A stretch of 64,000 bases of DNA from Kalaharituber pfeilii (taxonomy: Eukaryota > Ascomycota > Pezizomycetes > Pezizales > Pezizaceae), in the NCBI GenBank assembly GCA_015179045.1, contig WHUZ01000024.1:434001-498000 (forward strand). The letters are read 5' to 3'. Shown here piece after piece: positions 30,415-42,127 of this stretch. Positions within the stretch are counted from its first letter, which is position 1; every line of letters begins with the position of its first letter. A model generated the notes under the pieces. That model was not told the DNA's origin. It searched no databases and saw nothing but the letters and a program-made list of their open reading frames with translations. The position numbers and the translations under genes were made by a program.

Positions 30415-32060
30415 AGTCACCGAGAGTATAGAGACGATCCAAGGCGTCTTTCCCATCACCAGACCATGCGAACCAGAACATACTTCCTGGAACCAAGAAG
30501 GAAGCGATAATGGCGTACGGTAGCCGGCCTTCGGGATATATAGTGCTTCCAGTCTTCGCAACATAGTCAGTCTTCAGCCGAATGTGCACCTGGTTCATAT
30601 GTTTCGCAACTACGCCGCCCAACAGGATTCCAACGGCCAGCCCGATGAAGGGAAGACCAGCGTTGCCAACATCCCAGTGATAAAGACCACGGTAGACAAT
30701 TGGATATGCTGCGAAATAGAGATGGAGCACGCCGTTGACGAAGGAGATATAAAGTGCCACTAGGAACACAATCGGCTCCAAGAAAAGCAATCTCCATGGT
30801 CTCCAGATGGCGGCTCGGAAGACCTCAGCTTTGGATTTCTTATGCACCTCGTTCGGGGCCAATATTCGAGTAGTATCAGTTTTTGGCTGCTGTTCTCGAA
30901 GTCGTTTCGCTTTTCGTTCTAATAATATATTGGAGCGAAAGTCTCCGGATACCACAAGAAGTTCAAACCGAGCACAAAACAGCTGATCAAGCAGAGCCAA
31001 AATGTCCATCTCCATGATGCATATTCGACAAGGTAACCCCCCGATAAGTGGACCGATGATAGGCCCCAAATATGCTTGCATCAGGAACATGCCAATTGGC
31101 GGTCCAATTTCATCACCTGTCCCATTCATTGGTCAGATTTAAGCGGAAAATGCAATTTTATCGCATGAAACGAGCCCAATTGACTTACTGGTCCAAATAT
31201 CGGCCATTCCTCCGGCGGGGATTGTCACAGCAGTCCCACCTGTGAACCCAGCAATAAATCTACAAACCAATAGAGTTGCAATATTTGGTGCCAGGGCACA
31301 TCCGATCTTTATAACGGTGAATATGGGCCATGGTCGGTGATAAACGTAATTGCGTCCATAAACCTGTGTACTAAGTGTCAGTTTTTAGTCGCAGATTGCC
31401 CCATTTGCAGATTTCAACTGGGATCGTTTCTATATCTGTACTTCCTTACTCACCTCACTCATTGGAGACCACACAAGTGGTCCTAAAGCGAATCCCATAA
31501 CATAACTAGTCGAGCCATACGTCAGCTGAATCCCCTTGCTTATGATTTTCGATAGATAACAAAGCATACAATGTTAAAGCTGTGAGAGCCAATTCATTAC
31601 TCGTTTTGAGATCCCTTGTGATCTCTTTTACACCTGGAGTGAAGATGCAGGCACATAATGTACATTGCACGGCTTGTAGACATGAGGTTAAGGATATCAG
31701 AAGTTCTAACAGGTGTGAAGTTAAAACAGTCAGCGAGCGGCCGGGTAGGATCCGCACCAGATTCGGAAGAGACCTACTCCGCTTTTTCGGCCAATTTAGA
31801 GGGTTCTCAGAATCCGTTTCTGAGTCCCAGCCCACAACACTAATCTCCCGCTCAGCAGCTGCATCTTCGACATCATAATTGCCAACGGTGCTAGTCTTCA
31901 GGTCGACTTCATTGTGCCTCTGGTCCAAAGTGTTGATGCTTCCAATCGGAGTGGCGCTTCCGGTTCTTCCACTGTCATCAATTCCGCTGCCGGAATTGGT
32001 TTGAGCGATATCGACGTAAAATCCCCCCTTTCGGTTTTCGGATTCATAATGGCGGATCAA
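30415..32060 (-). pseudogene. truncated MFS transporter (DHA1-type)
   Basis: The N-terminus carries the fungal DHA1 signature SENPLNWPKKRS. Later exons give MGFALGPLVWSPMSE, VYGRNYVYHRPWPIFT, GCALAPNIATLLVCRFIAGF, GPPIGMFLMQAYLGPIIGPL, VFLVALYISFVNGVLHLYFA and AIIASFLVPGSMFWFAW, the usual order of helices in a drug:proton antiporter. Introns at 31117-31188 and 31364-31453 are clear. After GPLIGG the frame shifts by one base and returns after a two-base change before LERKAKRLREQ. The last four or so helices are missing because the DNA runs into ankyrin copy 3. Loss of the C-terminal bundle would prevent transport, so I call it a pseudogene. Confidence 0.8.
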
Positions 32061-32562
32061 GGTAGTTGAGGCTATGAGGTACGGCTATTCCTTAGATTTG
32101 AACCTTGCCTGGGAAGAGATAAAGAGCGCCGCCACTGCACCGTGTACTTAGCAGATTAGCACTCAATGCTGACAATGTGAAGTAAGGGCAAAAAGTCGGT
32201 TACTCATATATTCGTTATTTGATGCACGCATTGAAAACTCCGATCGCGACACACCGGATGGCTATTCCCTGCCCGTCCTACTGAAAACTCGTACAGCAAG
32301 AAAGCATACACCTTCATTAAGGCAGTGAAGGTAATAAGCTCCGCAGTCAAATCCGGCCACCTGCGAGCTTGTGTACATGGTAGGTGGAACAAGTGAGCCT
32401 CACCGCCGGCATTTATTTCTGCACTATCTGTCCGGTATTGACACACATGCCCTAATCCAAAGAATTGCCTTAGCACTGGTACTATAAACCCCAGCTAAAG
32501 GCGGCATGCCAGGCGGCTGTTGCGCTAATCATAACGCTTGCTCTCTGTCCTGCCATAGCGTA

Positions 32563-32750
32563 CTTGTTACTGGCATTTCGGTGATGCAGGTGGGGCTGTT
32601 ATGGCCGTACGAGAAAAGCCTACCGGATCGGGGGGTATTTTCCATACAATTTTATTCCCTAAGTCAGGTACAGACCTTAGCCTCGCTCACAGACCGCTCG
32701 CACGGCGTATAACTTGGCCCTCACATGCATTACTAAATGCTGGTAACGAG
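32563..32750. mobile_element. 188 bp MITE of the 19016-21142 mariner family
   Basis: The ends CTTGTTACTGGCATTTCGGT and CTAAATGCTGGTAACGAG are imperfect inverted repeats matching the termini of the mariner-like element at 19016. TA lies on both sides (32561-32562 and 32751-32752). There is no coding capacity. Confidence 0.8.
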
Positions 32751-32994
32751 TATAGCGGTAATCGGGGTTAAGCGATGTAGATATATAAATTAAAAAAACC
32801 CCTAATTTGTGCCGCAACTTCTGAAACTACAGTCTACCCCTGCTATATCGGGCCTCGCTATACCAGAAACCTTGCTATACCATATGGTAACCCTCTTTCT
32901 GCGAGATCCGTTCCCCATACAAATCGCCCTTGCTATACCAGACACCCTAACAATTCCGGACCGGATAGAAATCTCCAGACAAGCACAGTCTACC

Positions 32995-33671
32995 CTTGCT
33001 ATAACGAAAACCAAAAATCTGGCACTTTTTTTTCGTTATAGCAAGGTTTCGTTATAGAATATTGTGGAAAAATAGTCATGTCCTTGGCAGCTGAATTTAG
33101 AAGCCCGAGTACCTAAGGAATGTATGGCAACAGATTTTAACTCTGTGATTTTCCTCCTTATGGAAATAACCGGAGAAGGAAAAAATCGAGAGTACAGAAG
33201 TATTGATCAGGTACTATGTAGATGCAAAAATCAATCATGTTGTTGAAGCAAATTACCTACAAAGCCGAACCTCAGGTCAGAAAAGCAGCAACTATGCAAA
33301 AAGAAGACTGGAGCTGCAAAAACAAAAAGAAACCCTACACGCAATTCGAAAGCATTTCACAATGAATCCGGTACAATCCAAGCACACCCTTTTTGTGTAG
33401 AATTGGGCCAAAACTAACTAGAGAGTTTCTAGTTGTGCAATTGGGTGGTTCTTGATTAGTCATGCATTCCACTAGCCATTTTTCGTTATAGCAAGAATTA
33501 TTTGTATGTAGACAGAAATAACTTTCACTCAATCTAATTTTAGTTTCGTTATTTGGTGGATTTTCGTTATAGCAAGAGGTGTTTGAGTGTGAACGAAATA
33601 ATGGCTCCGTTCAATTTTCGATATAGCAAGGTTTTCGCTATAGCGAGTTTCGTTATAGCAAGGGTAGACTG
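32995..33671. mobile_element. nested pogo-like MITE B (677 bp) with perfect TIRs
   Basis: Perfect 24 bp inverted ends begin CAGTCTACCCTTGCTATAAC. Comparison with the uninterrupted copy at 40537-41352 shows insertion at a TA within GACAAGTACC; the left TA is now CA. The ends resemble those of the outer element, so both were probably moved by related transposases. Confidence 0.8.
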
Positions 33672-33816
33672 TACCTCCCTGCCTCCATACAAATAATATT
33701 TGCTATACCGGACACACTAATACTAATACATCTTAGACTACTCCATTTCACACTTGGCTGCCATCACTGCTGCCACCACTGCTGTCACTGCTTCTGCTAA
33801 TGCCGTTGCAACTACC

Positions 33817-35277
33817 CGCGCCACGGACAACAACCACCTCAGGACGAGCGTTTGGAAGCGACTCCACAACCACAACGTCCCCCACGCTGAAACCTACATA
33901 GATCGAAAGCTTTCAGCGCGCTGAGCAGTTTGATCTAATTTTTTATCCCAAAAACCCAACACTGCAAATTTCCCCCGAGGGGAGAAATTTCGAGGATTCT
34001 TCAGCTCATCACCCCCGTTGCCAACACACCTCCCACACCAACTCGGCGCCAAGCCCCTATAGACTGTCACGGATAAGCACGAGACGACCAATAAGACAAT
34101 GTCCATAGACTACAAGGAGGAGAGAAGACGCCTTCAAGCCTCAGCGCAGAGGTATGATGAGGCATTGGCTCGACGTGGCAGGCCCCCGCCGGCCCCGCAG
34201 ACCATACTCACACCGCCACCACCAGCCTCCCCGCCGCCGCCGGTGTCGTTGTTCGGGTCCCCGCCGGCGTCGCTGTTTGGGACCAAGGACTCGCCGCCGG
34301 CGTCGTTGTTCGGGAACAAGGGGAGCAGGAGGGAAAGGGAGACACCGCCACCACCAACACAACAGACTCTGGGGTTAAGCCCCATCACGAGCACAGACAT
34401 TCAGCCGACGCCACCACAACAGGCTGTTTTGGGGTTCAGCCCCATCACCTGCATAGACATCGAACCGGCGCCACCACCAGTACCACAGACATTGGGGTTC
34501 AGCCCCATCATGTGCGTAGACACCCCACCAGCGGACAGAACACCGACGAGACAACACCCCTGACCAGGAAACGGAAAGGGAAACAGCCGTCACCACAAGC
34601 CCCCTACGAAATCAAACGACGACTGGATTCAAAAGAGGCGAAGAAGATCGCAGACTCGCCTTCGGTCGGGACCCCGGCAACGCCCACGGGCAGCACCGCC
34701 ACCACAGCCGCAACAAAGCCCTCAACCCCGACACCGACAATGTCACCCCCAACTCCGACACCAACAACGAGACTCCCGACACCAATCACGGACTCAAGAC
34801 CAAGACCAAAGACCAGCAAGCCCCCCGCCTCCTCGCCAAACTCCGACGCCACCACATCGACATTCGGCGTCGTAGTACATGGTATTGCATTGAGGAAAGA
34901 CTTGGCGAAGGTGCGGAAGTGGCTGGAGTCCGGGAACAAGACACTAGGCAAGACTGTTGGGATACGTTGGCTTAGACGAAAGACCACGCTGATTCAAGAA
35001 GGCAAGAAGACTAGCTCGGTCGTGGTGTACTTGGAGGCAGCGACGGACATAGACAGAGTCAGGGTAGGAGGGAAATTGTTGAGGACAACTCAATACGAGC
35101 CAGACAGGAGGAGGAAATAGGCTGTATTGATTTCATACCCTACCTGCACCATGTACGAGTATCGCGGGAACCACATGTAGTTAGTTACTGTTGCGCTTTT
35201 TTCTTTCTTTAATTAACACCTCGCCATAGCCCATTGGGCGGCATGCGAGTACTGATATAAAAAAAAAAAAAAAAAAA
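33817..35277 (+). mobile_element. ORF1-only 'half-LINE' with family-1 tail
   Basis: The insertion lies between TTGCAACTACC (33806-33816) and TTGCTACTACC (35278-35288), a TSD with one mismatch. It has ~280 bp of GC-rich 5' leader, an ORF1-like frame, ~100 bp of 3' sequence and the tail CTCGCCATAGCCCATTGGGC, then GGCATGCGAGTACTGATAT and poly(A). No endonuclease, reverse transcriptase or RNase H sequence lies between ORF1 and the tail. A copy with both the 5' leader and the 3' tail but no ORF2 must have been copied from an internally deleted RNA. Confidence 0.85.
34099..35120 (+). CDS. LINE ORF1 (gag-like) protein with a frameshift
   Basis: Translation begins MSIDYKEERRRLQASAQRYD and runs through proline-rich repeats (PPASLFG, LGFSPIT). 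It then shifts frame near 34545 into a second part (to 35120) with TPLTRKRKGKQP. The C-terminal domain reads FGVVVHGIALRKDLAKVRKW, GIRWLRRKTTLIQEGKKTSS and RTTQYEPDRRRK. The C-terminal block is typical of ORF1 in Tad1-like fungal LINEs, where it binds element RNA. No CCHC knuckle is present. The frameshift suggests that this copy is not functional. Confidence 0.7.
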
Positions 35278-35764
35278 TTGCTACTACCGTACTGCTACGA
35301 TCACTTGCTACAATGTTGTTCCGAGATTAATTGCTAACCACTTACCACTTTGTTTCAAAATACCTGACTAAGTAGATACAGCTACTGATCACAGCTTAAA
35401 ATAATGAATTAAATACCTAGGATATCAAAGTTAAGTTAGAGTACAGTAATCTTACTAATTTCATCTCAAAAATGTTTATCAAATTCACTTGACTTTTCTT
35501 TAGCATATTTTGGTTCTAGTCAATGTACATATTTGATGCTTCTCAAGCACACTTGTGGCCTGACGTTTTTTCTAGATTTCGTGACCGATGCATATTGATA
35601 TCTTTGGCTGGGTGTGAAAAAGTTGATCGTTCATCTCCTATTTCAGTAATTAATTGAATTTACCACCCCCCCTGTCTGCCAAGCATTGAATTCTATACCG
35701 GAACCTTGCCGTACAGGACGAAAATTTCCAGATTTTGGTGATCCCTTATAGCAAGGGTAGACTG

Positions 35765-36059
35765 TATCTTAATCTGCATCTACAGTTGGCGTATTGTAGT
35801 GTTTGTCCAAAGACAGCAAAGTTTGACTCCTCCGAATAAATCGGCATTATGAAGCTTATGCCCATCTGCAACCTTTCATACGTTTCTTACGGCCTACACA
35901 TACTTGGATATCTTGCAGCGATAACATCTTTAAGCTCTAGTTATTCAACGAAGACTAGTCTTGTCGACATGTAAACCTATAATTCAAATATCAAAATTAC
36001 TTCGGCATCAGCAATAACGAAAATGCGTCCTGACGTATGGGCGCAGCGTCCTGACAATT
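35765..36059. other. short intergenic region, nothing recognised
   Basis: No gene or repeat is seen between pogo-like element A and the 29 bp tandem repeat. Confidence 0.4.
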
Positions 36060-36325
36060 GGATACGTCCCATGCATTAGTGCATCCTAACGTCCTTTTGA
36101 CTACGCCTGGCATCCTGATGCCTCGCTAACTCCGTCCGGCATCCTGATGCCTTGCTGACTATGCCCGGCATCCTGATGCCTCGTTAACTATGCCCGGCAC
36201 CCTGATGCCTCGCTAACTACGCCCGGCATCCTGATACCTCACTCACTACGCCCGACACTCTGACACTTCGGCAGCTTCGCCAGTATCTTGGTGTCTCGCT
36301 TACTAGGCCTGGTGTCCTGATGCCC
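36060..36325. repeat. 29 bp tandem repeat (CATCCTGATGCCTCGCTAAC)
   Basis: About seven imperfect units start at successive TCCTGATGCC motifs exactly 29 bp apart, for example at 36112-36200. The units decay at both ends. There is no coding potential. Confidence 0.8.
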
Positions 36326-36393
36326 AAGAATGACAAATGACATTATCGATGAGGCAACCGACGCACCATGTCAGATATTCACATTGGATACCT

Positions 36394-36440
36394 ACCCTAC
36401 TATGGCGAATAGCTGCAAGCGGGGTACGTGAAAAAACGTC
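36394..36440 (+). mobile_element. ultra-short family-2 retroposon (47 bp)
   Basis: ACCCTACTATGGCGAATAGC, then TGCAAGCGGGGTACGTG and a short A-run, is flanked by GGATACCT at 36386-36393 and 36441-36448. The A-tail is almost lost, which suggests an older insertion. Confidence 0.75.
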
Positions 36441-36890
36441 GGATACCTCATGATATGCCAAATGTGCCCAACATCTCATGCACGCACTCATTTTATACTA
36501 TATGTTCAATATGTCCTATATCTCATGCGTACAATCAATATGTGTAATATACCTAACATCTGATTCACGCAATCAAATGTGTAATTCTACGCAACATCTC
36601 ATGCACACAGTAATATATTCTCAATATCTAATTCACATGGGCAATATGTTTAAGACGTTTCAATATACTCAATATGCCCAATATCTTATGCAGGTAGCCA
36701 GAGAGTGAATTCCCACTCCGGGTCGGGGGAATTGACCGCTTTTTCAGATGTGCACGCTCAATACTGTATGCTCGATTTATGCTCAATTGGCCTGGACAGC
36801 GGTTAATTATTTCCATTTGACAACATCGCAGTATGAGGTGCCCTCTTAGGACATTTCTGAATTGAGATGAAGTTTACATTGTTGCAAATC
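36441..36890. repeat. degenerate repeat related to 21700-22270
   Basis: CATCTCATGCACGCACTCA blocks and CAATATG units recur as in 21700-22270, and the terminal part with AAGTTTACATTGTTGCAAA also matches. Confidence 0.65.
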
Positions 36891-36932
36891 TCGCCATAGC
36901 GGCACGCGAGTAATAATACAACAAAAACAAAG
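36888..36932 (+). mobile_element. ultra-short family-1 retroposon, decayed
   Basis: TCTCGCCATAGCGGCACGCG, then AGTAATAATAC and an A-rich tail with C interruptions. Seven bases of the hairpin are missing. No clear TSD is seen. Confidence 0.6.
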
Positions 36933-37257
36933 GGGCTCCAGTTGTTGGTCGCTTGGGCCACTGCAGCCGTTGGATATTATGTTACACCAGTCAGCCTCAA
37001 AACTACACTGGGATGATGCAACCAGACTGAGCATGATGAACTGTTGATCAGTATGCTTCCAGGTTGCCAGTTAACACTGCCCGGAATTACCCTTCATGGT
37101 CTGAGGTCTGAGCTGAGACCTCACTGGCAAGGCACGCTGAAAATAACAGAGTGTTCTTTGATGCGAAAAATGCAACAAGTGCGGCAGAGTAGATGGCCTG
37201 AGAAGTGCTACATACTCCTATCAACAAACCCCTTTCCTTGCCGCAGAGTGAGCTCAA

Positions 37258-38415
37258 CTTTACAGGTATGACAGTGCTGAATTCAACAGGTATGGCAGGC
37301 CTCCCTCGGTGGTGGGAGATGTGGCAGAATGAACCGAATTTGACACCATGTCAGGTCCCATATGATGGCATGAGATATGGCAGAATGAGCCGAATTTGAC
37401 AGGTATGAGAGGTTCTATATGTGAGATGTGGCAGAATGATCTCAATTTACACGTATGTCAGGTTGTAGCAACATGAGCTGAATTTGACAGGTACGGCAGG
37501 TCTTCCTTGACGGCGCGCGATGAGCCAACATGAGCTCAATTTCACAGGCATGGTGCATCTCCCTTGACGGCGCGAGAGCTGGCAGAATGTGTTCAATTTA
37601 ACAGGTATGGCAAGTATCTCTCGACGGCAAGCAATGAGGCAACATCAGCTGAATTTGACAGGTATGACAGGTCCCTGTTGATGGCACGAGATGTGATGCA
37701 ATGAGCTCAATTTAACAGGTTATTCAGGTCTATTTCCACCATGCAAGATGTAGCAGGATGAGCCGAATTTGACAGGTATGAGAGGTCCTATGCGACGGTG
37801 CGAGAGATGGCAGAAGCTCATTTTAACATATATGTCAGGTCCTACACGATGGCATGAGATGTGGCAATATGAGCTGAATTTGACAGGTACGGCACGTCTC
37901 CGTCGACGGCGCGTGATGTGGCAGAATGAGCTCAATTTAATAGATATGGCAGGCCTCTCTCGATGGCAGGCGATGAGGCAACATGAGCTGAATTTGACAG
38001 GTATAACAGGTCCCTCTTGAAGGCACGAGATGTGGTAGAATGAGCTTAATTTAACAGCTTATTTAGGTCTATTTCTACGGTGCGCGATGTGGCAGAATGA
38101 GCTCAATTTACAGGTATTGCAGGCCCATTTCCACCTTGCGAGATGTGGCGGAATGAGCCGAATTTCACTGGTATGACAAGTCCTATACAATGGTGCGAGG
38201 TACGGCAGAATGAGCTCAATTTGACAGGTATAACAGGACCAATACTCCGTACAATGGCGAAATTTACGGCAGGATGAGCTCAATTTAACAGGATATCCAG
38301 GTTTATTTCCACCATGCGAGGGGTGACAGAATGAGTCGAATTTGAGAGATACGGCAGGCTCTATGCGACGGCGCGGGATGTACTAGAATGAGCTCAATTT
38401 ACAGGTATGGGGTTG
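37258..38415 (-). repeat. 57 bp repeat array, reverse orientation
   Basis: Units such as GAATTTGACAGGTATGACAG and AGATGTGGCAGAATGAGCT are the complement of the array 1 unit, at the same ~57-58 bp spacing, about 20 copies. It is the mirror of the arrays at 22988-27900. Confidence 0.85.
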
Positions 38416-40536
38416 TTCGAGGGTGTAATCTGCGGCGGGGTGAGAACGTGCGGGAGCAGCAGTATTGGCATGGAATGGTGGAATGATGAATGAGCACCTG
38501 TATATAGAGGATAGGTAGTTATTAATGAATAAACAATTGCTTGTCAAACATGATATGGCGCGGTAGAATGAAATCTGAAATCTGTGCAATAAGCGCGGGA
38601 GGCGCGAGTAGCCGACTGCTAATTCAGGTCACATTTGAGGATGTAGTCCATATTTGATAACGTAGAGCAGAGTTGATAACGCAGTGAATATCAGGCCATA
38701 GTTGAGGACACATGATTAAAAAAGAGCCAAATTCCAGACGCCAGAGAAAATCTCAACGTTCAGGAGGACAGCCGACTTGGAAAGTCGTCCAGACGCAGCG
38801 TCGGAAAAGTTCTGTCACTGGGATAGGCGGTTGACGTCCCATGGCGTTAGTGCATCTGACGCATGTAACGCCTTGGGACGCAAACTATTTTATTGCTGAT
38901 GTCTTGAGTAGGCGCCGGAGCACTACCCAGAAAGAGACAACAGCTGGAAAGCCAAGCCTGTCAACAGGTCGGTGAGGGGCATGGCAACGGCCATGCATCC
39001 TGTGGAGGGTTAATGGCGGATATAACCGCTGACAAAGAGGGTCCCTGTTCGATTGCTTTGGCAGGGCCTTCCGTTCCCAAGCTTCCGGAAAGTGGATACT
39101 TAATCATTATTATGATTAAGATTATTAGAGGGATTTTGCTGGCACCATCCCTGTTCCAGGGATTATCAGGGATAGCTGCGCCACACGCTAGAGAATCCTA
39201 CGGAAGGAATTTCATCCCTGGGACTGGATTTCCAGGGCTGGATCCCTGGAAACCACCGCTTTTTGAGCCCCATCTATCTTCACCAGTTTCTATTCAATTT
39301 TCATTCTGAAAGCTGAGATCGATTCAGTGAACTAATTCACACAGTAAACCAAAAATCAGGGATTGTCTGACAATGTTGAGTTATGATACACGTAGTTCAA
39401 AGGTGTTAATAATTTAACATGACTTCGAAAAGGAAGGTCTACAATATTACCTTTATGTTCAGCTTTCAGAACGTAAGATTGATTAGTAAGTGCATATCTT
39501 ATTTTAGAAATTTAACAAAATAATCAAGAAGGGAACATTCTCGTGAGGTCTAGAAGGTGCGACTCCAGTTTCAACGTAAAACCTTGAAATACTAACCACT
39601 TCGCAAAAATGTCTTCCATCATACAGGTGGAAAGGAAGATCTCCACTGCCGTCATCAATTCCTTGCAACTTATATAGCTTCAAACAACCCGCTGCATGTG
39701 TTTCCAATTGATGACTTTATTCATATTCTGTTCTAACAATTTCGCAGAGAAATAGTGATCGCAAGTCAACCACTTGCGAAAAGTAACCACCAAATTTCTC
39801 TTGGCTTTATCGGCAATGTAGTTGAAAATTTTGCTAAGCTAAAATCCAATCAATTTCTCAGTCATGGTCCAGTGGAGTTGCACACGAGTACTGAAGGCTC
39901 ACACACAAGAAAGGAAAAAAAGCAATTTTGCAACTGCAGGAAGCCATAGGCCGGGAGGACAACCCCAAAGAGTCGGAATTTAGAACAACGAGAAGTATAT
40001 CATAGTAAGTAGTAATGCACACTTGAGGGTAACGTGGGAGCTCCCAAAACGGAAAAATCGCAAGCTCCCACTGCAACTACGTGGAATCTAGTTTAATAAC
40101 CTGCAGGAGCAATCACACACTTAACCTCCATATCGTGAAGTTAGAACCCATGTTTGAACCAAATGAGGCTTGCAATATGCTTACACGTCCTGCACCATGA
40201 CACCCGGATGAGTCTCCGGCTGTCATAAGATGCAGAGCAAGTTACCGGGGGTTCTGGCCTGTGCAGTACGCCGATATATCAATGTCCTGTGCAGCGCTGA
40301 TTAACACAGACCAAATCGGAGCCTGGTTTGACTCATATAACTAAGCGTTTTCGGGATGAGATATTTATCTCAATTTATAGGTCGACCGACCTGGAGAACT
40401 TGCTTATTGATCTCTTTGTAGTAGATGGTGATCATAATGTTCGGATCCTAGGTGATGCAGCTTTGTCGCTCTTCGTATGTGAATTCAAGGACTATGATTA
40501 CAGAGGAGCTTAGAATATGCCGACAAAAGCCTGGTA
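38416..40536. other. intergenic region, little recognised
   Basis: No complete gene is supported. A possible BTB-family fragment is at 40328-40513. Near 38840 a CGTCCCATGGCGTTAGTGC segment resembles 36066-36090, which hints at another shared repeat. Confidence 0.45.
40328..40513 (+). pseudogene. possible BTB-protein C-terminal fragment
   Basis: The 61-residue frame contains SIYRSTDLENLLIDLFVV and VCEFKDYDYRGA, reminiscent of the C-terminal helical part of fungal BTB proteins. There is no upstream BTB core in the window, so this is at most a relic and could be chance. Confidence 0.25.
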
Positions 40537-41352
40537 TAGTCTACCCTTGCTATACCGGATCACTGGCACTTTTTGTCCGGTTCGGCAGGTTCCGGGATAG
40601 AATAAAAATGCTTGGCAGGCAGGCGGGTGATATATATTTTGTAAATTCAACTAATTACTGAAATAGGAAATGAACAGAGTAAACATCAACTTGTTAGCCA
40701 AAGAGATCAATATGCATCACTCACAAAATCTAGAAATGTCAGGCCTTAAGTGTGCTTGACAAGCATCAAATATGTAAATGTCCACTAAAATCAAAGTCTG
40801 CTAAAAAAAGTTAAGTGAATTTAGTAAACATTTTGGAGATAAATTGGTAAGTCTAATCTATTATTGTAGGGCAAGCAGTATCTATATTACTTTGTCGGAT
40901 ATTTTAAAACAGTGATAAGTGGTTAGCAATTAATCTCGGAAGTGATTGTACATGGAAAAAGAAGCAACAAAGTGCCCAGTTTCCATTACTTGTGCAACAT
41001 TGTAGCAAGTGACGGCAGCAGCGGTAGCAGCGGTAGCAGCGGCAGCAGCGGCGATAGCAGAAGCAGTGGCAGCAGTGATGGCAACCAAGTTTGAAATGGG
41101 GCAGTCTACCATGTATTAATATTAGTGTATCTGGTATAACAAATATTATTATTTGTATGGAGACAGGGGGTTACTTGTCTGAAGGTTTCTGCCAGGTCCG
41201 AAATTGATAAGGCATCCAGTATAGCAACCCTGCCATGGCAAACAGCTGCAAGCGGGATTTCGTGATATTTCTTTAAAAAAAAATAAAAAATCCGGTATAG
41301 CAAGGGCGATTTGTATGCGGCAGAGACCATCTGGTTTAGCAAGGGTAGAATG
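40537..41352. mobile_element. pogo-like element C, inverse copy of element A
   Basis: It starts TAGTCTACCCTTGCTATACC and ends AGCAAGGGTAGAATG. TA lies at 40535-40536 and 41353-41354. It aligns in reverse complement with 32830-35764 minus its insertions, and so reveals the original form of that element. It contains a GCAGCGGTA-type triplet tract near 41010-41070 and a retroposon at 41228-41290. Confidence 0.85.
41228..41290 (+). mobile_element. ultra-short family-2 retroposon (63 bp) in element C
   Basis: CCCTGCCATGGCAAACAGCT, then GCAAGCGGGATTTCGTGATAT and an A-rich tail. The TSD is TCCAGTATAGCAA at 41215-41227 and TCCGGTATAGCAA at 41291-41303, with one mismatch. Confidence 0.9.
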
Positions 41353-41354
41353 TA

Positions 41355-42127
41355 TCTGAACAGTTAAGCGCTGTGAATACGTATATACGTTACCGGAATC
41401 TAGTGATCTTTCTGATATGCCACAATACGAACGTGAAGGGGGCCAAAACTGACTTGGGTTGATGCTGTTGATCGGCCTAACGTAGTACAATAGAGCCCAA
41501 TCAGGCAAACAAAATGAGGTCAACTTCTGATATGGCAACATAGCATGTGAGATTTACAGGAAGGCACCCCGATCGGCCACCACTTACCCTGCACATTCCC
41601 TACAGTTGTTCAAGCTTCCCAGGATGAAACCCGGTATCCTGGTATTTGCCCCGTAGCCTGATGCCTGAATGTACCACCTAGACCGATTGCGGTATAGAGA
41701 ACCCCCCTCGTAATGTCGTCGGCTCCATCACAGAGGGCAGAGCAGTAAGCTAACTTACTCCTCCTCAACTCGAGGCTCTTGAAGACTTGGAGTACGCAAT
41801 GAGGGAGCACTTCGAGTTGACGAATATAAAGTGCAAGATAACCTAGCTCCTACGTTGCTCCCTCAAAAGATAGTCTTTTTAGATTTTCAAACGCTGCACG
41901 GCTCACGCTGATTATATTCCTCACCTTTACTCTCATACTTCCTCTTCAGGGGCGACTGGTTAGGTTTTGACTGATTGCTTGCATTACCCCTAAGTGAGGA
42001 CGCCTTGGCGAGCGGCAGCATTGTCAACCTGGAATACGTCTCTACTCTCGGCCGCCTCTCGCCCTCCTAGATTTGGTGATACCTTCATAACACCTATACT
42101 TCCGTTGTTGTTTGTGCCACTTCAGAT
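41355..42127 (+). promoter_or_regulatory. upstream region of the PKS gene
   Basis: This stretch between the pogo-like element and the PKS start has no gene. It must contain the PKS promoter, but no specific motif can be defined by reading. Confidence 0.35.

Larger units (their letters stand above)
32830..35764. mobile_element. pogo/Tc1-type non-autonomous element A, host to two insertions
   Basis: It starts CAGTCTACCCCTGCTATA and ends TATAGCAAGGGTAGACTG, with TA at 32828-32829 and 35765-35766. Without its two insertions it is about 0.8 kb and aligns over its length with the reverse complement of 40537-41352. It is non-coding. It holds a smaller element (32995-33671) and an ORF1-only LINE (33817-35277). 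Confidence 0.85.
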
